DNA from: Curvibacter sp. PD_MW3
GTDB lineage: Bacteria; Pseudomonadota; Gammaproteobacteria; Burkholderiales; Burkholderiaceae_C
Assembly: GCA_002633085.1 (NCBI GenBank)
Contig: NSIV01000003.1
Span: 248,001-312,000 of the forward strand
Direction of reading: 5' to 3'
Length of the DNA stretch: 64,000 bases
Shown here: positions 27,773 to 36,909 of the stretch, piece by piece
Layout: every line of letters begins with the position of its first letter
Numbering within the stretch: the first letter of the stretch is position 1
Notes under the pieces: model-generated
Database searches by the model: none
The model's input: the letters and a program-made list of their open reading frames with translations, nothing else
What the model was told of the DNA's origin: nothing
Program-made: the position numbers and the translations under genes

Positions 27773-28915
27773 CTAATCGGCGGCGTCAATCACGCCGCCA
27801 CCTAGGCACACCTCGCCGTCATACAGCACGGCCGACTGCCCCGGCGTCACCGCCCACTGTGCCTGTGGGAAGGACAGGCTGAAAGCACTGCCTTCGATGT
27901 CGTCGATGGTGCAAGCCGCATCGGCCTGCCGGTAGCGCGTTTTGGCCGCCATCTCGCTTGGTGCTGGCGGTTCACCGGCGACCCAACTGGCGTCCTGCGC
28001 GTGCAGGGTGTGACTCAGCAGCCAGGGGTGCTCGTGCCCCTGTACCACCCACAGCGTGTTCTTCTCCATGTCCTTGCGCGCCACGAACCACGGTGCGTGT
28101 TCGCCGCCGCCCTTTTGCGCGCCCTTGGCCTTGATGCCGCCGATGCCCAGGCCTTGCCGCTGGCCCAGGGTGTAGAAGCTCAGGCCGACATGGTTGCCGA
28201 TGACGCGGCCATAGGCCTTGTCGCCGGGCGCGGGCGTGCCGTCCTTGATGGGGCCGGGTTCTTTCTGGATGTAGCGATTGAGGAACTCACGGAACGGCCG
28301 CTCGCCGATGAAGCAGATGCCGGTGGAGTCTTTTTTCTTGGCATTGGGCAGGCCGATTTCCTCGGCGATGCGGCGCACCTCGGTCTTGTGCAGTTCGCCC
28401 ACGGGGAACAGCGTCTTGCTCAGTTGTGCCTGGTTCAGGCGGTGCAGGAAGTAGCTCTGGTCTTTGCTCGGGTCCAGGCCTTTCAGCAGCTCGTGCTTGC
28501 TGGTGGCCTCGTTCAGCCGCACCCGGGCATAGTGACCGGTGGCAATTTTCTCCGCACCTAGGCGCATGGCGTGGTCGAGAAAGGCCTTGAACTTGATTTC
28601 GGCGTTGCACAGGATGTCCGGGTTGGGCGTGCGGCCGGCCTGGTACTCGCGCACGAACTCGGAAAACACGCGGTCCTTGTACTCGGCGGCAAAGTTGACG
28701 TGTTCGATCTCGATGCCGATCACGTCGGCCACGCTGGCGGCGTCGACGAAGTCGATGTTGGAGGAGCAGTACTCGCTGTCGTCGTCATCTTCCCAGTTCT
28801 TCATGAAGATGCCGATGACCTCATAACCCTGCTGCTTGAGCAGGTACGCGCTGACCGCGGAGTCCACGCCTCCGCTCAACCCCACCACCACCCGTTGCTT
28901 ACTTGACTTGCTCAT
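27773..28915 (-). CDS. mnmA: tRNA-specific 2-thiouridylase
   Basis: A 380-aa protein. The PP-loop SGGVDSAV lies near residue 14. The catalytic Cys of [13 protein letters not shown] lies near residue 105, and the second Cys is in [12 protein letters not shown] near residue 200. It thiolates U34 of Lys, Glu and Gln tRNAs, receiving sulfur from the IscS/Tus relay. The start [12 protein letters not shown] gives the family length. A much longer frame upstream is antisense to the LysR gene and is not real. Confidence 0.96.
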   Translation of the reverse strand: MSKSSKQRVVVGLSGGVDSAVSAYLLKQQGYEVIGIFMKNWEDDDDSEYCSSNIDFVDAASVADVIGIEIEHVNFAAEYKDRVFSEFVREYQAGRTPNPDILCNAEIKFKAFLDHAMRLGAEKIATGHYARVRLNEATSKHELLKGLDPSKDQSYFLHRLNQAQLSKTLFPVGELHKTEVRRIAEEIGLPNAKKKDSTGICFIGERPFREFLNRYIQKEPGPIKDGTPAPGDKAYGRVIGNHVGLSFYTLGQRQGLGIGGIKAKGAQKGGGEHAPWFVARKDMEKNTLWVVQGHEHPWLLSHTLHAQDASWVAGEPPAPSEMAAKTRYRQADAACTIDDIEGSAFSLSFPQAQWAVTPGQSAVLYDGEVCLGGGVIDAAD

Positions 28916-28966
28916 AGGTGTGCGATTATCCCAGCCATGACAAGAAAGGGCTGGTGACGGGCTTTT

Positions 28967-29899
28967 ATGGAACTCAGGCAGATTCGCTATTTCGTGCGTG
29001 TGGTCGAGCTCGGCAGCATGAGCCGCGCCGCGCTGGAACTCGACATGGTGCAGTCGGCCCTGAGCCAGCAGATCAGCCGGCTGGAGGGCGAGCTGGCCAC
29101 CCGGCTGCTGCAGCGCACCAGCAAGGGCGTGGTGCCGACCGAAGCCGGTCTGGCCTTTTTCCGCGAGGCCCAGCTCACCCTGCGCCATGCCGAGCAGGCG
29201 GCCCGCGCCGCGCAGCAGGCGCGCTTGTCGGGCACGGTCAGCGTTGGGCTGGCGCCCACCACCGCTTCGGTGCTGGGTGTGCCGCTGATGCGCGCCATGC
29301 GCGAACGCTACCCCGATGTGCGCCTGCACATGGTGGAAAGCCTGTCCGGCCACATCACCAGCATGCTCAATGCGCGCCAGCTCGATCTGGCGGTGCTGTT
29401 CGACACCCATGCCGCGCGGCGCTGGAGCGTGATGCCGCTGCTGGAAGAAAAGCTGTTCTTCATCCGTTCGCGCCCGGGGCTGGGCGCCAAGACGCCGGCC
29501 AAGGTCCGCATGGCCCAGCTCAAGGGCGTGCCCTTGATCCTGCCCACCGGCACCCACGGCCTGCGCAGCACGCTCGACACGGTGTTTGCCCGGGCACGCT
29601 ACCAGCCCAATGTGGTGGCGGAAATCGACTCGCTGCCGATGCTGATGGACGCTGTCGATGCTGGCCTTGGCGCTACCCTGCAGCCCTGGGCCGCCGTGGG
29701 CCGCTTTGCCGATGCGCAGCAGCGTTTCCATTTGGCCGAGGTGACCGACCCGCAGGCACGGCGCGTCAATGCGCTGTGCAGCCTGTCAGACGACGAGCTG
29801 TCGCCGGCAGGGCTGGCCACCCGCGTGGTGCTGGCCGACTGTGCGCGTGAGCTGGTGCGCTCGGGCCGCTGGGTCGGAGCGGCGCTGGTGGATGGCTAG
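28967..29899 (+). CDS. LysR-family transcriptional regulator
   Basis: A 310-aa protein. An N-terminal winged helix ([20 protein letters not shown], then [14 protein letters not shown]) precedes an effector-binding domain starting near residue 90. It is in the same direction as the GlcG-like gene, and the 165-nt gap holds two T-N11-A dyads. It is 35-40% identical by eye to the second LysR at 30609-31544, especially over the effector domain ([13 protein letters not shown] versus GVPFMRRIREKYP). They are probably paralogues of the Nac/tricarboxylate-associated type. Likely to control this island; the effector is unknown. Confidence 0.9.
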   Translation: MELRQIRYFVRVVELGSMSRAALELDMVQSALSQQISRLEGELATRLLQRTSKGVVPTEAGLAFFREAQLTLRHAEQAARAAQQARLSGTVSVGLAPTTASVLGVPLMRAMRERYPDVRLHMVESLSGHITSMLNARQLDLAVLFDTHAARRWSVMPLLEEKLFFIRSRPGLGAKTPAKVRMAQLKGVPLILPTGTHGLRSTLDTVFARARYQPNVVAEIDSLPMLMDAVDAGLGATLQPWAAVGRFADAQQRFHLAEVTDPQARRVNALCSLSDDELSPAGLATRVVLADCARELVRSGRWVGAALVDG

Positions 29900-29917
29900 G
29901 CCTGTCACCAGACTCTT

Positions 29918-29959
29918 CTCCATCACAAAAACTGATGCCCCCATGCGCCTGGCGCATGG
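29918..29959 (+). promoter_or_regulatory. tandem LysR-type operator candidates before the GlcG-like gene
   Basis: Two T-N11-A dyads lie with centres about 21 bp apart, two helical turns. The first (29918-29940) has CAT-CACAA and a right half ATGCCC like the sites at 46449 and 31576; its outer left arm is poor. The second is the perfect inverted repeat CCATGCGCC-T-GGCGCATGG (29941-29959). Confidence 0.5.
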
Positions 29960-30064
29960 GTCGCCCCATTGAAGACGACTACATTGCGACCGTTCAGGAC
30001 GGCGCACACGGCGAGATCCTGAATGCCCGCATTGATGGCACAACACAAACAGGAGACACACGCC

Positions 30065-30586
30065 ATGCTGTTCAAGCTCAAGACATCCATGATTCCTCTC
30101 GCGGCTGTGTTGCTGACGGTTACCGTCAGCAACGCTCAGCCAGCCAACCCGCTTGACGCGGTGCCAGAGAAAATGCCGTTTGATGTGCCTTACGGCGCCC
30201 CGGTTTCGTTGGAGCGCGCTGATGCCGTGCTGACTGCTGCAGTGGGCGAGTCCAAGAACCGCAACTGGAAGATGGTGTGTGCGCTGGTCGATTCCAGCGG
30301 CAGTCTGGTGTCTTTCAAGCGCATGGATGGGGCTCAGTTGGCCTCCATCGAGATTGCCATCCACAAGGCACGTGCCTCGGCCAGGTACCGGCGCGAGACC
30401 AAGGCTTTCGAGGCCGGGGTGCAAAACGGCAACAACTACCTGCTCACCCTGGATGATGTGATTGCCTCGCGCGGTGGCATTCCGTTGGTGGACAGCGGCA
30501 AGCTGGTCGGTGCCATTGGCTGCTCCGGTGGTACCGGTTCGCAGGACGAGGCGGTGGCCAAGGCGGGTGTGGCCGCGCTGAAGTAG
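30065..30586 (+). CDS. GlcG/HbpS-family (heme-degrading-like) secreted protein
   Basis: A 173-aa protein with a signal peptide (cleavage near VSNAQPA). A single GlcG/HbpS domain follows: ALVDSSGSLVSFKRMDGA, then ARASARYRRETKAFE and GGIPLV...GAIGCSGG. Members bind heme or small organic ligands and are often found beside glycolate, propanediol or aromatic catabolic genes. AGGAGA lies 9 nt before ATG 30065. It stands between two LysR genes. The role here is unknown; a periplasmic ligand-binding accessory is plausible. Confidence 0.85.
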   Translation: MLFKLKTSMIPLAAVLLTVTVSNAQPANPLDAVPEKMPFDVPYGAPVSLERADAVLTAAVGESKNRNWKMVCALVDSSGSLVSFKRMDGAQLASIEIAIHKARASARYRRETKAFEAGVQNGNNYLLTLDDVIASRGGIPLVDSGKLVGAIGCSGGTGSQDEAVAKAGVAALK

Positions 30587-30608
30587 GCGACAGCGATCGG
30601 GGCCAAGC

Positions 30609-31544
30609 TCAGAGCAGGTTGACCCCTTTCCACGTTCCGCTTTGCACCAGCTGCTTCACGGTCTCGCGCAGCTCGCCGCGCACGGCGGCGGCGGCAGGTG
30701 AGAGGCGGTCCTGGTCGACCGAATAGAGGAAGTTGGGGCGCTTCATGTTGGCGTCCGAAAAGGCCAGGGTCCGCCAGCCCTCGCGCATACGGCCTTCCAG
30801 CAGCGCCGCCGACATGGGCTTGATGGTGGCGCCCATGCCGTCGCGCACACAGGTCATCAGCAGCGAGAGCGAGTCGATCTCGGCCACCACGTGCATCGCC
30901 AGGTTGCGCTGCTCGAACTCGGCGGCGATGCGCCGGCGCAAGCCATGAATGCCGGTGGGCAGGATCAGCGGCAGCACGGCGGTGTCTTCACAGCTGAGCT
31001 TGACACGCCTGGGGGCCACCAGGTCGCTGTCTTCGGGCAGCATGACGAACAGTTCCTCTTCCACCAGCGGCTCAGCCGGCAGGTCGGGCACCGCATCGCG
31101 GCTGAACAGGATGGCCAGATCGAGTTGGCCCATGCGCATCATCTGCGCCAGGTGGCCACTCATGCCCTCCACCACGTTGAGCACGATGCCGGGGTACTTC
31201 TCGCGAATGCGTCGCATGAAAGGCACACCCACGGCACACACCGTGGTGGCGGCCAGGCCCACCGAGACCATGCCATGCACGGTGCCGGGCTCCTGGCGTG
31301 CCACGGACAGGGCCTGGTCCAACTGGCGCAGCATGAAGCGCGCGTGATGGTGCAGGGCGGCGCCATTTTCGGTCGGTGTCACCCCCTTGGCGGTGCGGAT
31401 CAGCAAGGGCTTGCCGACCTCGGCCTCCAGTTTGGCGATGTGCTGGCTCAGCGCCGGCTGGGCAATGTAGAGCTGGCGCGAGGCCTTGGCCAGGCTGCCG
31501 CTTTCCACGATCTGTACGAAGTACTTGAGTTGACGCAGGTCCAT
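30609..31544 (-). CDS. LysR-family regulator, divergent from the ABC-importer operon
   Basis: A 311-aa protein with an N-terminal HTH (MDLRQLKYFVQIVESGSLAK, ALSQHIAKLEAEVG) and a periplasmic-binding-like effector domain. The divergent position, with 147 nt to the importer gene and a 23-bp dyad between them, is the classic LysR layout. The same dyad appears before tcuA, so this is the best candidate for coordinating the whole island. By analogy with TcuR, which controls tricarballylate genes, the effector may be a tricarboxylic acid; that is inference. Confidence 0.9.
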   Translation of the reverse strand: MDLRQLKYFVQIVESGSLAKASRQLYIAQPALSQHIAKLEAEVGKPLLIRTAKGVTPTENGAALHHHARFMLRQLDQALSVARQEPGTVHGMVSVGLAATTVCAVGVPFMRRIREKYPGIVLNVVEGMSGHLAQMMRMGQLDLAILFSRDAVPDLPAEPLVEEELFVMLPEDSDLVAPRRVKLSCEDTAVLPLILPTGIHGLRRRIAAEFEQRNLAMHVVAEIDSLSLLMTCVRDGMGATIKPMSAALLEGRMREGWRTLAFSDANMKRPNFLYSVDQDRLSPAAAAVRGELRETVKQLVQSGTWKGVNLL

Positions 31545-31575
31545 CGTTCGATCCTATAAGTTTTTGAGGATGGTT

Positions 31576-31625
31576 GGGTATAAGAAATAGCTATACCCCA
31601 TCTCGGAAAACAGTATTTTTCAGAG
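31576..31625. promoter_or_regulatory. LysR operator in the divergent lysR-importer region
   Basis: GGGTAT-N11-ATACCC (31576-31598) is a perfect dyad, with the T-N11-A core expected of LysR sites. A second dyad, CTCGGAAAA-N6-TTTTCAGAG (31602-31625, one mismatch), lies next to it toward the importer gene. Confidence 0.65.
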
Positions 31626-31691
31626 TGACGCGCTCTTCCTATCATCGGCCTTCCATTCCATTGCATACCCAAATCAACAGGAGACAATCCC

Positions 31692-32963
31692 ATGGAATCC
31701 AAGCAGAAACAGGCTGAAGTTCAGACGCCGTCCAGCCAGCGCCGCACCCTGTTGCAGGCCGGTGCCCTGGTGGTGGGTGGTGCCGCACTCGGTTTCTCGT
31801 CCTTGGCGGGCGCGCAATCGAGTCCGATCAAGATCGGTCATCTGACGCCGATGACCGGCTTCCTGGGCGCCCTCGGTGAATACGCTACGCAGGGCATCAA
31901 GATGGCGGCCGAGGAAATCAACGTCGCCGGCGGCGTGATGGGCCGCCAACTCGACGTGATGAGCGAGGACTCGGTGAATCCGCAGGTGGCCTCGCAGAAG
32001 GCGCAGCGCATGATCGAGCGAGACAACGTGGCCGTGCTGATGGGCGAGATCAACTCTGCGGCTGCCCTGACGATCTCGCAGGTCGCCGCCCGCAACAAGA
32101 AACTGTTCATGAGCATTGGCGCACGCTCCGACGCGCTGCGTAACAAGGACTGCAACCGCTACACCTTCCACGTTGACATCCCGGTCACGGTGATGGTCAA
32201 TGCTGCTGGCGAGGCGCTGCTGCGCGAGGGCCTGGTCAAAGGCAAGAAGATTTTTGCCCTGACGTCCGACTACCTGTTCGGGCACGACCTGTCGCGCCAG
32301 GCCAAACGCTTCTTCACCGCCAATGGCGGCACCGTGATCGGTGACGAGCTGGTGCCGACCGACCTGACCGACTTCAGTCCGCAACTGATCAAGATCCGCC
32401 AGGCCAGGCCCGATCTGGTGGCCACCAACCTGGGCGGCAACCAGGTGACCAACTTCGTCAAGCAGTACGCCGAGTTCGGCCTCACCTACCCGGTGGCCGG
32501 CTTCAACCTGAACACGGCGGATGCATGGGCCGCCGGAGAAGGCAACCTGGGCGGGATCTGGCCGACGGTGTGGCACCACGAACTCAAGACCCCCGGCTCG
32601 CAGGCCTTTGTCGAGAAGTTCACCAAAAAGTACGGTCGCATCCCGGAAAACCACGCCTGGATCGAGTACGTGTCGCTCAAGATGCTGGCGCAGGCGATGA
32701 ACGCCACCAAGTCGACCGATACCGACAAGCTGATTGCCTACTTCGAATCGGAAGCGCAGTTCGACATCCTGAAGGCGCGCAAAGCCTACTTCCGCAGCTG
32801 GGACCACCAGCTGATGCAGGAAGCCTATCCCTTCACGGTCAAGCCCAAGGGGCAGGCCAAGAACAAGCAGGACTTCCTGCTGTTCGGCGAAGCCGTGCCG
32901 GGTGCGAACGAACCGCTTGACAAGCTGGCGCCCCCGAAGTCCGAGAGCACCTGCAAGATGTGA
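31692..32963 (+). CDS. ABC importer substrate-binding protein, branched-chain amino acid type (LivK-like)
   Basis: A 423-aa type I periplasmic binding protein. SQRRTLLQAGALVVGG at residues 15-30 is a twin-arginine-like signal, cleaved near LAGAQS. The mature part begins IKIGHLTPMTGFLGALG, as in LivK/AmiC-like proteins. RBS AGGAGA precedes the ATG. It heads an operon with the LivH permease and a fused permease/ATPase gene. LivK-like proteins in catabolic islands often bind aromatic or carboxylic acids rather than amino acids, so the ligand is open. Confidence 0.92.
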   Translation: MESKQKQAEVQTPSSQRRTLLQAGALVVGGAALGFSSLAGAQSSPIKIGHLTPMTGFLGALGEYATQGIKMAAEEINVAGGVMGRQLDVMSEDSVNPQVASQKAQRMIERDNVAVLMGEINSAAALTISQVAARNKKLFMSIGARSDALRNKDCNRYTFHVDIPVTVMVNAAGEALLREGLVKGKKIFALTSDYLFGHDLSRQAKRFFTANGGTVIGDELVPTDLTDFSPQLIKIRQARPDLVATNLGGNQVTNFVKQYAEFGLTYPVAGFNLNTADAWAAGEGNLGGIWPTVWHHELKTPGSQAFVEKFTKKYGRIPENHAWIEYVSLKMLAQAMNATKSTDTDKLIAYFESEAQFDILKARKAYFRSWDHQLMQEAYPFTVKPKGQAKNKQDFLLFGEAVPGANEPLDKLAPPKSESTCKM

Positions 32964-33047
32964 CGTGAACTGACGGCTGGGGCGGCATGCCCCGGTCGTG
33001 CGGGCCGCGGCGCTGCAGCGTACGGCCATTCTTTTCCCTGGATCGTT

Positions 33048-33923
33048 ATGGAACTCGTTTTCTTGCTCGAGCAAGTCGTCAACGGCCTGGTGCTCGGCGG
33101 CTATTACCTGCTGCTGGCCCTGGGCCTGTCGCTGATCTTCAGCGTGGGCGGCATCGTCAACCTTGCGCACGGCGCCTTCTACGCGCTGGGCGCCTATGTC
33201 TCGCTGGAAGTGATCAAGCACGCCGGCTTCGCCGGCAGCATCTTCATCACGCCCTTGGCCGTCGGCCTGCTGGGCATCCTGTTCGAGCGCTACCTGCTGC
33301 GCCGTTTCTACACGGCCGATCCCATCCTGAGCCTGCTGGTGACGTTCGGCCTGGCCATGGTGGGCGAGCAGGCGCTGCGCATGATCTGGGGCTCGGCTCC
33401 CCTGCCCTCGAATATGCCACCGGAGTTCAAGGGCAACGTGATCATGGGGGACCTGATGTTCTCCAAGTACCGGCTCTTCATTTTGGGCGTGGTCATCCTG
33501 GTCATGGCTGGCATCTGGTTGCTGCTGCACAAGACCTCCTTTGGCCGCGTGGTGCGGGCCGGCGTGCAGAAGCCCGACATGGTGGCTGTGCTGGGCATCA
33601 AGCTGCAGCCCTATATGACGGCCATCGTCATGCTGGGTGTGGCCACGGCCGCGCTGGGTGGGGTGCTGTTCGGGCCGATTGCCATCGTGCACCCGGCCAT
33701 GGGCACCGAGATCATGACGGTGGCCTTTGTGGTGGTGGTGATCGGCGGCCTGGGCAGCTTCTGGGGCGTGGTGCTGGCCGCGTTTCTGGTGGGGGTGGTG
33801 CGCGGCATCACGATCTACTTCGTGCCGGCAGCCGGCGAGGCCTCCATGTACGTGCTGATGTTCCTCGTGCTGATGTTCCGTCCGCGTGGCCTGTTGGGTG
33901 AGCGCATCGAGCGCTTCGAGTGA
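33048..33923 (+). CDS. ABC importer permease, LivH type
   Basis: A 291-aa membrane protein with about eight helices. LVLGGYYLLLALGLSLIFSV at the N-terminus and GGLGSFWGVVLAA near residue 230 are LivH signatures. It forms the transmembrane channel with the LivM part of the next gene. The next start is 19 nt after its stop. Confidence 0.93.
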   Translation: MELVFLLEQVVNGLVLGGYYLLLALGLSLIFSVGGIVNLAHGAFYALGAYVSLEVIKHAGFAGSIFITPLAVGLLGILFERYLLRRFYTADPILSLLVTFGLAMVGEQALRMIWGSAPLPSNMPPEFKGNVIMGDLMFSKYRLFILGVVILVMAGIWLLLHKTSFGRVVRAGVQKPDMVAVLGIKLQPYMTAIVMLGVATAALGGVLFGPIAIVHPAMGTEIMTVAFVVVVIGGLGSFWGVVLAAFLVGVVRGITIYFVPAAGEASMYVLMFLVLMFRPRGLLGERIERFE

Positions 33924-33942
33924 GAACGAGAAGAAGACAAGA

Positions 33943-36477
33943 ATGAGTGCTTTCCTGAACTCCAAATACCGTCCCTTGTGGATCGCGGGCGCGGCCCTGG
34001 TGCTGCTGCCCCTCGGCTTCCAGGGCATCGGCCTGACGCTGGACACTGCCACCGTGGTCGTTCTGCTGGCCATGGCGGCCATGGGCCTGAACCTGCTGGT
34101 GGGCTACACCGGTCTGGTGTCCTTCGGCCACGCGGCCTGGTTCGGCATCGGTGGTTATGCCGCGGCGCTGGCGCAGCTGAACTGGTTTCCGAACCAGATG
34201 TGGCTGCCGCTGCTGTTCGCCGTGGTCTTCACTGCGGGCCTGTCGCTGGCGGTGGGTTTCCTGATTCTGCGCCGCCGCGGCGTCTATTTCTCGCTGCTGA
34301 CGCTGGCGCTGTGCGCGCTGACCTTCGCCATCGCCTTCCGCTGGACGGCGCTCACAGGCGGCGAGGGTGGCCTGGGCGGCATCGAGCGTGGCATGCTGGG
34401 CCCGATCGACCTCAACAGCCACCTCGCCTACTACGTGCTGGTGGCCGTGATCGCCTTTGGTGTGGTCTACGCCCTGCTGCGCGTGGTGCGCTCGCCCTTC
34501 GGGCACGTGCTGGTGGCGATCCGCGAAAACGAGCAGCGAGCTACCTTCCAGGGCTACAACATCGACCGCTACAAGCTGCTGGTCTTTGTGATCTCGTCCA
34601 CTGTGACGGGCCTGGCCGGCGGCTTGCTGATCTTCCTGCACCGCCTGGCGGCGGCCGAGTCCACCACGGTGGCCTTTTCCGGTGAATTCCTGGCCATGGT
34701 GGTGATCGGTGGCATGCGCAGCTTCCTGGGCCCGGCCCTGGGCGCGCTGTTCTTCCTGCTGTTCCGGGAGCTGTTCTCGATCTACACCGACAACTGGCTG
34801 CTCTACTTCGGCCTGATCTTCGTCGGCTTCATCGTCTTCTCGCCTTCGGGCTTGACCGGCATCTGGGCTCAGCTGCGTCGGCGCTTCAGTCCGTCGCCCG
34901 AGGATGGCGCGGCCATGAGCAAGCGCAAGATTTTCGAGGGCTTGCCCCTGCCCGAGTTCCTGCGCCCCGCGCGCAAGGAGGGTGCCGTGCTGGAGGCTCA
35001 GGGCATCAGCAAGCGCTTCGGCGGCATCCAGGCCGTGCGCGACAACAGCCTCACCGTGCAGGCGGGGCAGATTCATGCACTGATCGGCCCCAACGGTGCC
35101 GGCAAGACGACGACCTTCAACCTGATCTCGGGCATGTTCATGCCGGATACCGGGGCGGTGCGCCTGCACGGCAAGGAGATCCAGCACCTGCCGCCCGAGC
35201 GTATCTGCCAGCAGGGCCTGGCGCGCTCCTTCCAGATCACCAACCTGTTCAAGGGCCTGACGATCTACGAAAACCTGCGCCTGTCCTTGCAGGCGCGGCA
35301 CGCGGCGCGTTTTGACTTCTGGCGCGATATCGACAGCTACCCCGAGATCCATGCCGAGACCGCCGAGCTGATGAAGTTCCTGGGCTTGCAGGGCATGGAA
35401 GAGGTGGGTGGGGGTGACCTGTCCTACGGTGGCCAGCGTCTGGTGGACCTGGGCATTGCCCTGGGCTCCAAGCCGGAGGTGCTGCTGATGGATGAGCCGC
35501 TGGCCGGGTTGGCCGCCGCCGAGCGCGAGCGTGTGTCGAATCTCGTGAAGACCATCGCCAGCAACATCCCGGTGCTGATCGTGGAACACGACATCGACCG
35601 TGTGCTGGCCTTCTCACACCGCGTAACGGTGATGAACCAGGGCGAGGTGCTGATGAGCGGCACGCCCGAGGAAGTGCGTAATGACCAGCGCGTGCAGGAG
35701 ATCTACACCGGCACCGGCACACCGCCCGTCACGGGTCGCTCGGGCAAGGCCGTGGGCGACCGGCCTCTGGTGCTGGATTTCGACAAGGTCAACGCCTTCT
35801 ACGGCAAGAGCCACATCCTGAACGACGCCAGCCTGCAGGTGCGGGAAGGCGAGATTGTCGCGCTGCTGGGCCGCAACGGGGCCGGCAAGTCCACGTTGCT
35901 CAAGAGTCTGGTGGGTCTGGTGCCGCCAGCCAGCGGTCACGTCAACTTCAACGGCCGCGAGATCGCGGGCCTGAGCGCGCCTGACATTGCCCGCATCGGC
36001 ATTGGCTACGTGCCGCAGGGCCGTGGCCTGTTCGCCGGCATGACAGTGAGCGAGAACCTGGCGCTGGGCCGCCTGGCGCGGCCGACCGATGGTCGCACCG
36101 GCGTGGTCTGGGACGAGGCGCAGATCCTCGACTACTTCCCGCGCCTGAAAGTGCGCATGAATGTGGCGGCCGATTACCTGTCGGGCGGCGAGCAGCAGAT
36201 GGTGGCGGTGGCGCGTGCGCTGTCGGGCAATGTCAAGTTGCTGCTGCTGGACGAACCGTTCGAAGGCCTGGCGCCCACCGTGGTGCAGGAGTTGTTCACG
36301 GTGTTTGACAAGCTGCGCCAGCATGTGTCCATCGTGATCGTCGAGCACAACCTGGATCTGGTGCTGGCCCTGGCCGACCGCGTTTATGCGCTCGAGCGCG
36401 GCGCTGTGTTCCATGAAGGACCCGCTGAACCGCTGCTGACCGATCTCGACTATCGCAAGAAGATTCTGTGGCTGTGA
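33943..36477 (+). CDS. fused LivM permease - LivG ATPase - LivF ATPase
   Basis: One uninterrupted 844-aa frame. Residues ~1-315 form a LivM-type permease (MGLNLLVGYTGLVSFGHAAW). Residues ~345-590 form the LivG ATPase, with GPNGAGKTT near 381, LSYGGQR near 492, LLMDEPLAGL, and H-loop VEHDI. Residues ~610-844 form the LivF ATPase, with GRNGAGKST near 642, LSGGEQQ near 745, LLLDEPFEGL, and VEHNL. LivG has G where LSYGEQ is usual. Both ATPases look intact. The two-domain LivM-LivG fusion is known; this three-part fusion is unusual. The start ATG 33943 has AAGAAGA upstream. No start or stop suggestive of a frameshift was seen at the joins. Confidence 0.93.
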   Translation: MSAFLNSKYRPLWIAGAALVLLPLGFQGIGLTLDTATVVVLLAMAAMGLNLLVGYTGLVSFGHAAWFGIGGYAAALAQLNWFPNQMWLPLLFAVVFTAGLSLAVGFLILRRRGVYFSLLTLALCALTFAIAFRWTALTGGEGGLGGIERGMLGPIDLNSHLAYYVLVAVIAFGVVYALLRVVRSPFGHVLVAIRENEQRATFQGYNIDRYKLLVFVISSTVTGLAGGLLIFLHRLAAAESTTVAFSGEFLAMVVIGGMRSFLGPALGALFFLLFRELFSIYTDNWLLYFGLIFVGFIVFSPSGLTGIWAQLRRRFSPSPEDGAAMSKRKIFEGLPLPEFLRPARKEGAVLEAQGISKRFGGIQAVRDNSLTVQAGQIHALIGPNGAGKTTTFNLISGMFMPDTGAVRLHGKEIQHLPPERICQQGLARSFQITNLFKGLTIYENLRLSLQARHAARFDFWRDIDSYPEIHAETAELMKFLGLQGMEEVGGGDLSYGGQRLVDLGIALGSKPEVLLMDEPLAGLAAAERERVSNLVKTIASNIPVLIVEHDIDRVLAFSHRVTVMNQGEVLMSGTPEEVRNDQRVQEIYTGTGTPPVTGRSGKAVGDRPLVLDFDKVNAFYGKSHILNDASLQVREGEIVALLGRNGAGKSTLLKSLVGLVPPASGHVNFNGREIAGLSAPDIARIGIGYVPQGRGLFAGMTVSENLALGRLARPTDGRTGVVWDEAQILDYFPRLKVRMNVAADYLSGGEQQMVAVARALSGNVKLLLLDEPFEGLAPTVVQELFTVFDKLRQHVSIVIVEHNLDLVLALADRVYALERGAVFHEGPAEPLLTDLDYRKKILWL

Positions 36478-36507
36478 ACGGCCATTGGATCGAAAGAATT
36501 CAACCCC

Positions 36508-36909
36508 ATGACTGGAAAGACCATGACCCCAAAACAAGACCTCCGACTCCTGGTGGAGACGATGGCCAACATGCCCTGGAAGGAGTATCCGGGCCACTTC
36601 GGTGGTGCCCTCTCCAAGGAACTGGCCGGCCCCACAACCACCGGCAGCTCGCGTGTGGACTTCCGCATTTCGCGCTATGCGCCGGCTGCCTACGTGGGCG
36701 AACATGTGCACAAGGTGCAGGAACAGGTCTACTACGTTCTCGAGGGTGAGGGCATCCTCACGCTCGATGACGACAAGCGCCTGATGCGCCCGCACGACTA
36801 TGTCTACGTGCCCCCCGGCATCCGCCACAGCTTCACCAACACCGGCACCAATGGCCTGGTGTTTTTGGTGATCACCACCCCGGCCGATGACGAAGAGGAG
36901 ATGCGCTGA
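36508..36909 (+). CDS. cupin-domain protein
   Basis: A 133-aa single cupin. Motif 1 is GEHVHKVQEQVYYVLEGEG, with two His and one Glu metal ligands. Motif 2 is PPGIRHSFTN, with the third His. A metal-binding barrel is therefore expected. Such small cupins in catabolic operons may be isomerases, dioxygenases or regulators. The stop overlaps the aldehyde dehydrogenase start by 1 nt (TGATG), implying coupled translation. Confidence 0.85.
   Translation: MTGKTMTPKQDLRLLVETMANMPWKEYPGHFGGALSKELAGPTTTGSSRVDFRISRYAPAAYVGEHVHKVQEQVYYVLEGEGILTLDDDKRLMRPHDYVYVPPGIRHSFTNTGTNGLVFLVITTPADDEEEMR

Noticed and set aside
28931-28954. Dyad CCAGCC-N12-GGCTGG between mnmA and the LysR gene
   Set aside because: Arms are short and GC-rich, lack a T-N11-A core, and are easily expected by chance at this GC content.
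31674-35589. Long minus-strand frames of 802 and 593 codons
   Set aside because: They lie opposite the LivK, LivH and fused Liv genes, whose motifs are intact, and their translations look like low-complexity shadow protein.
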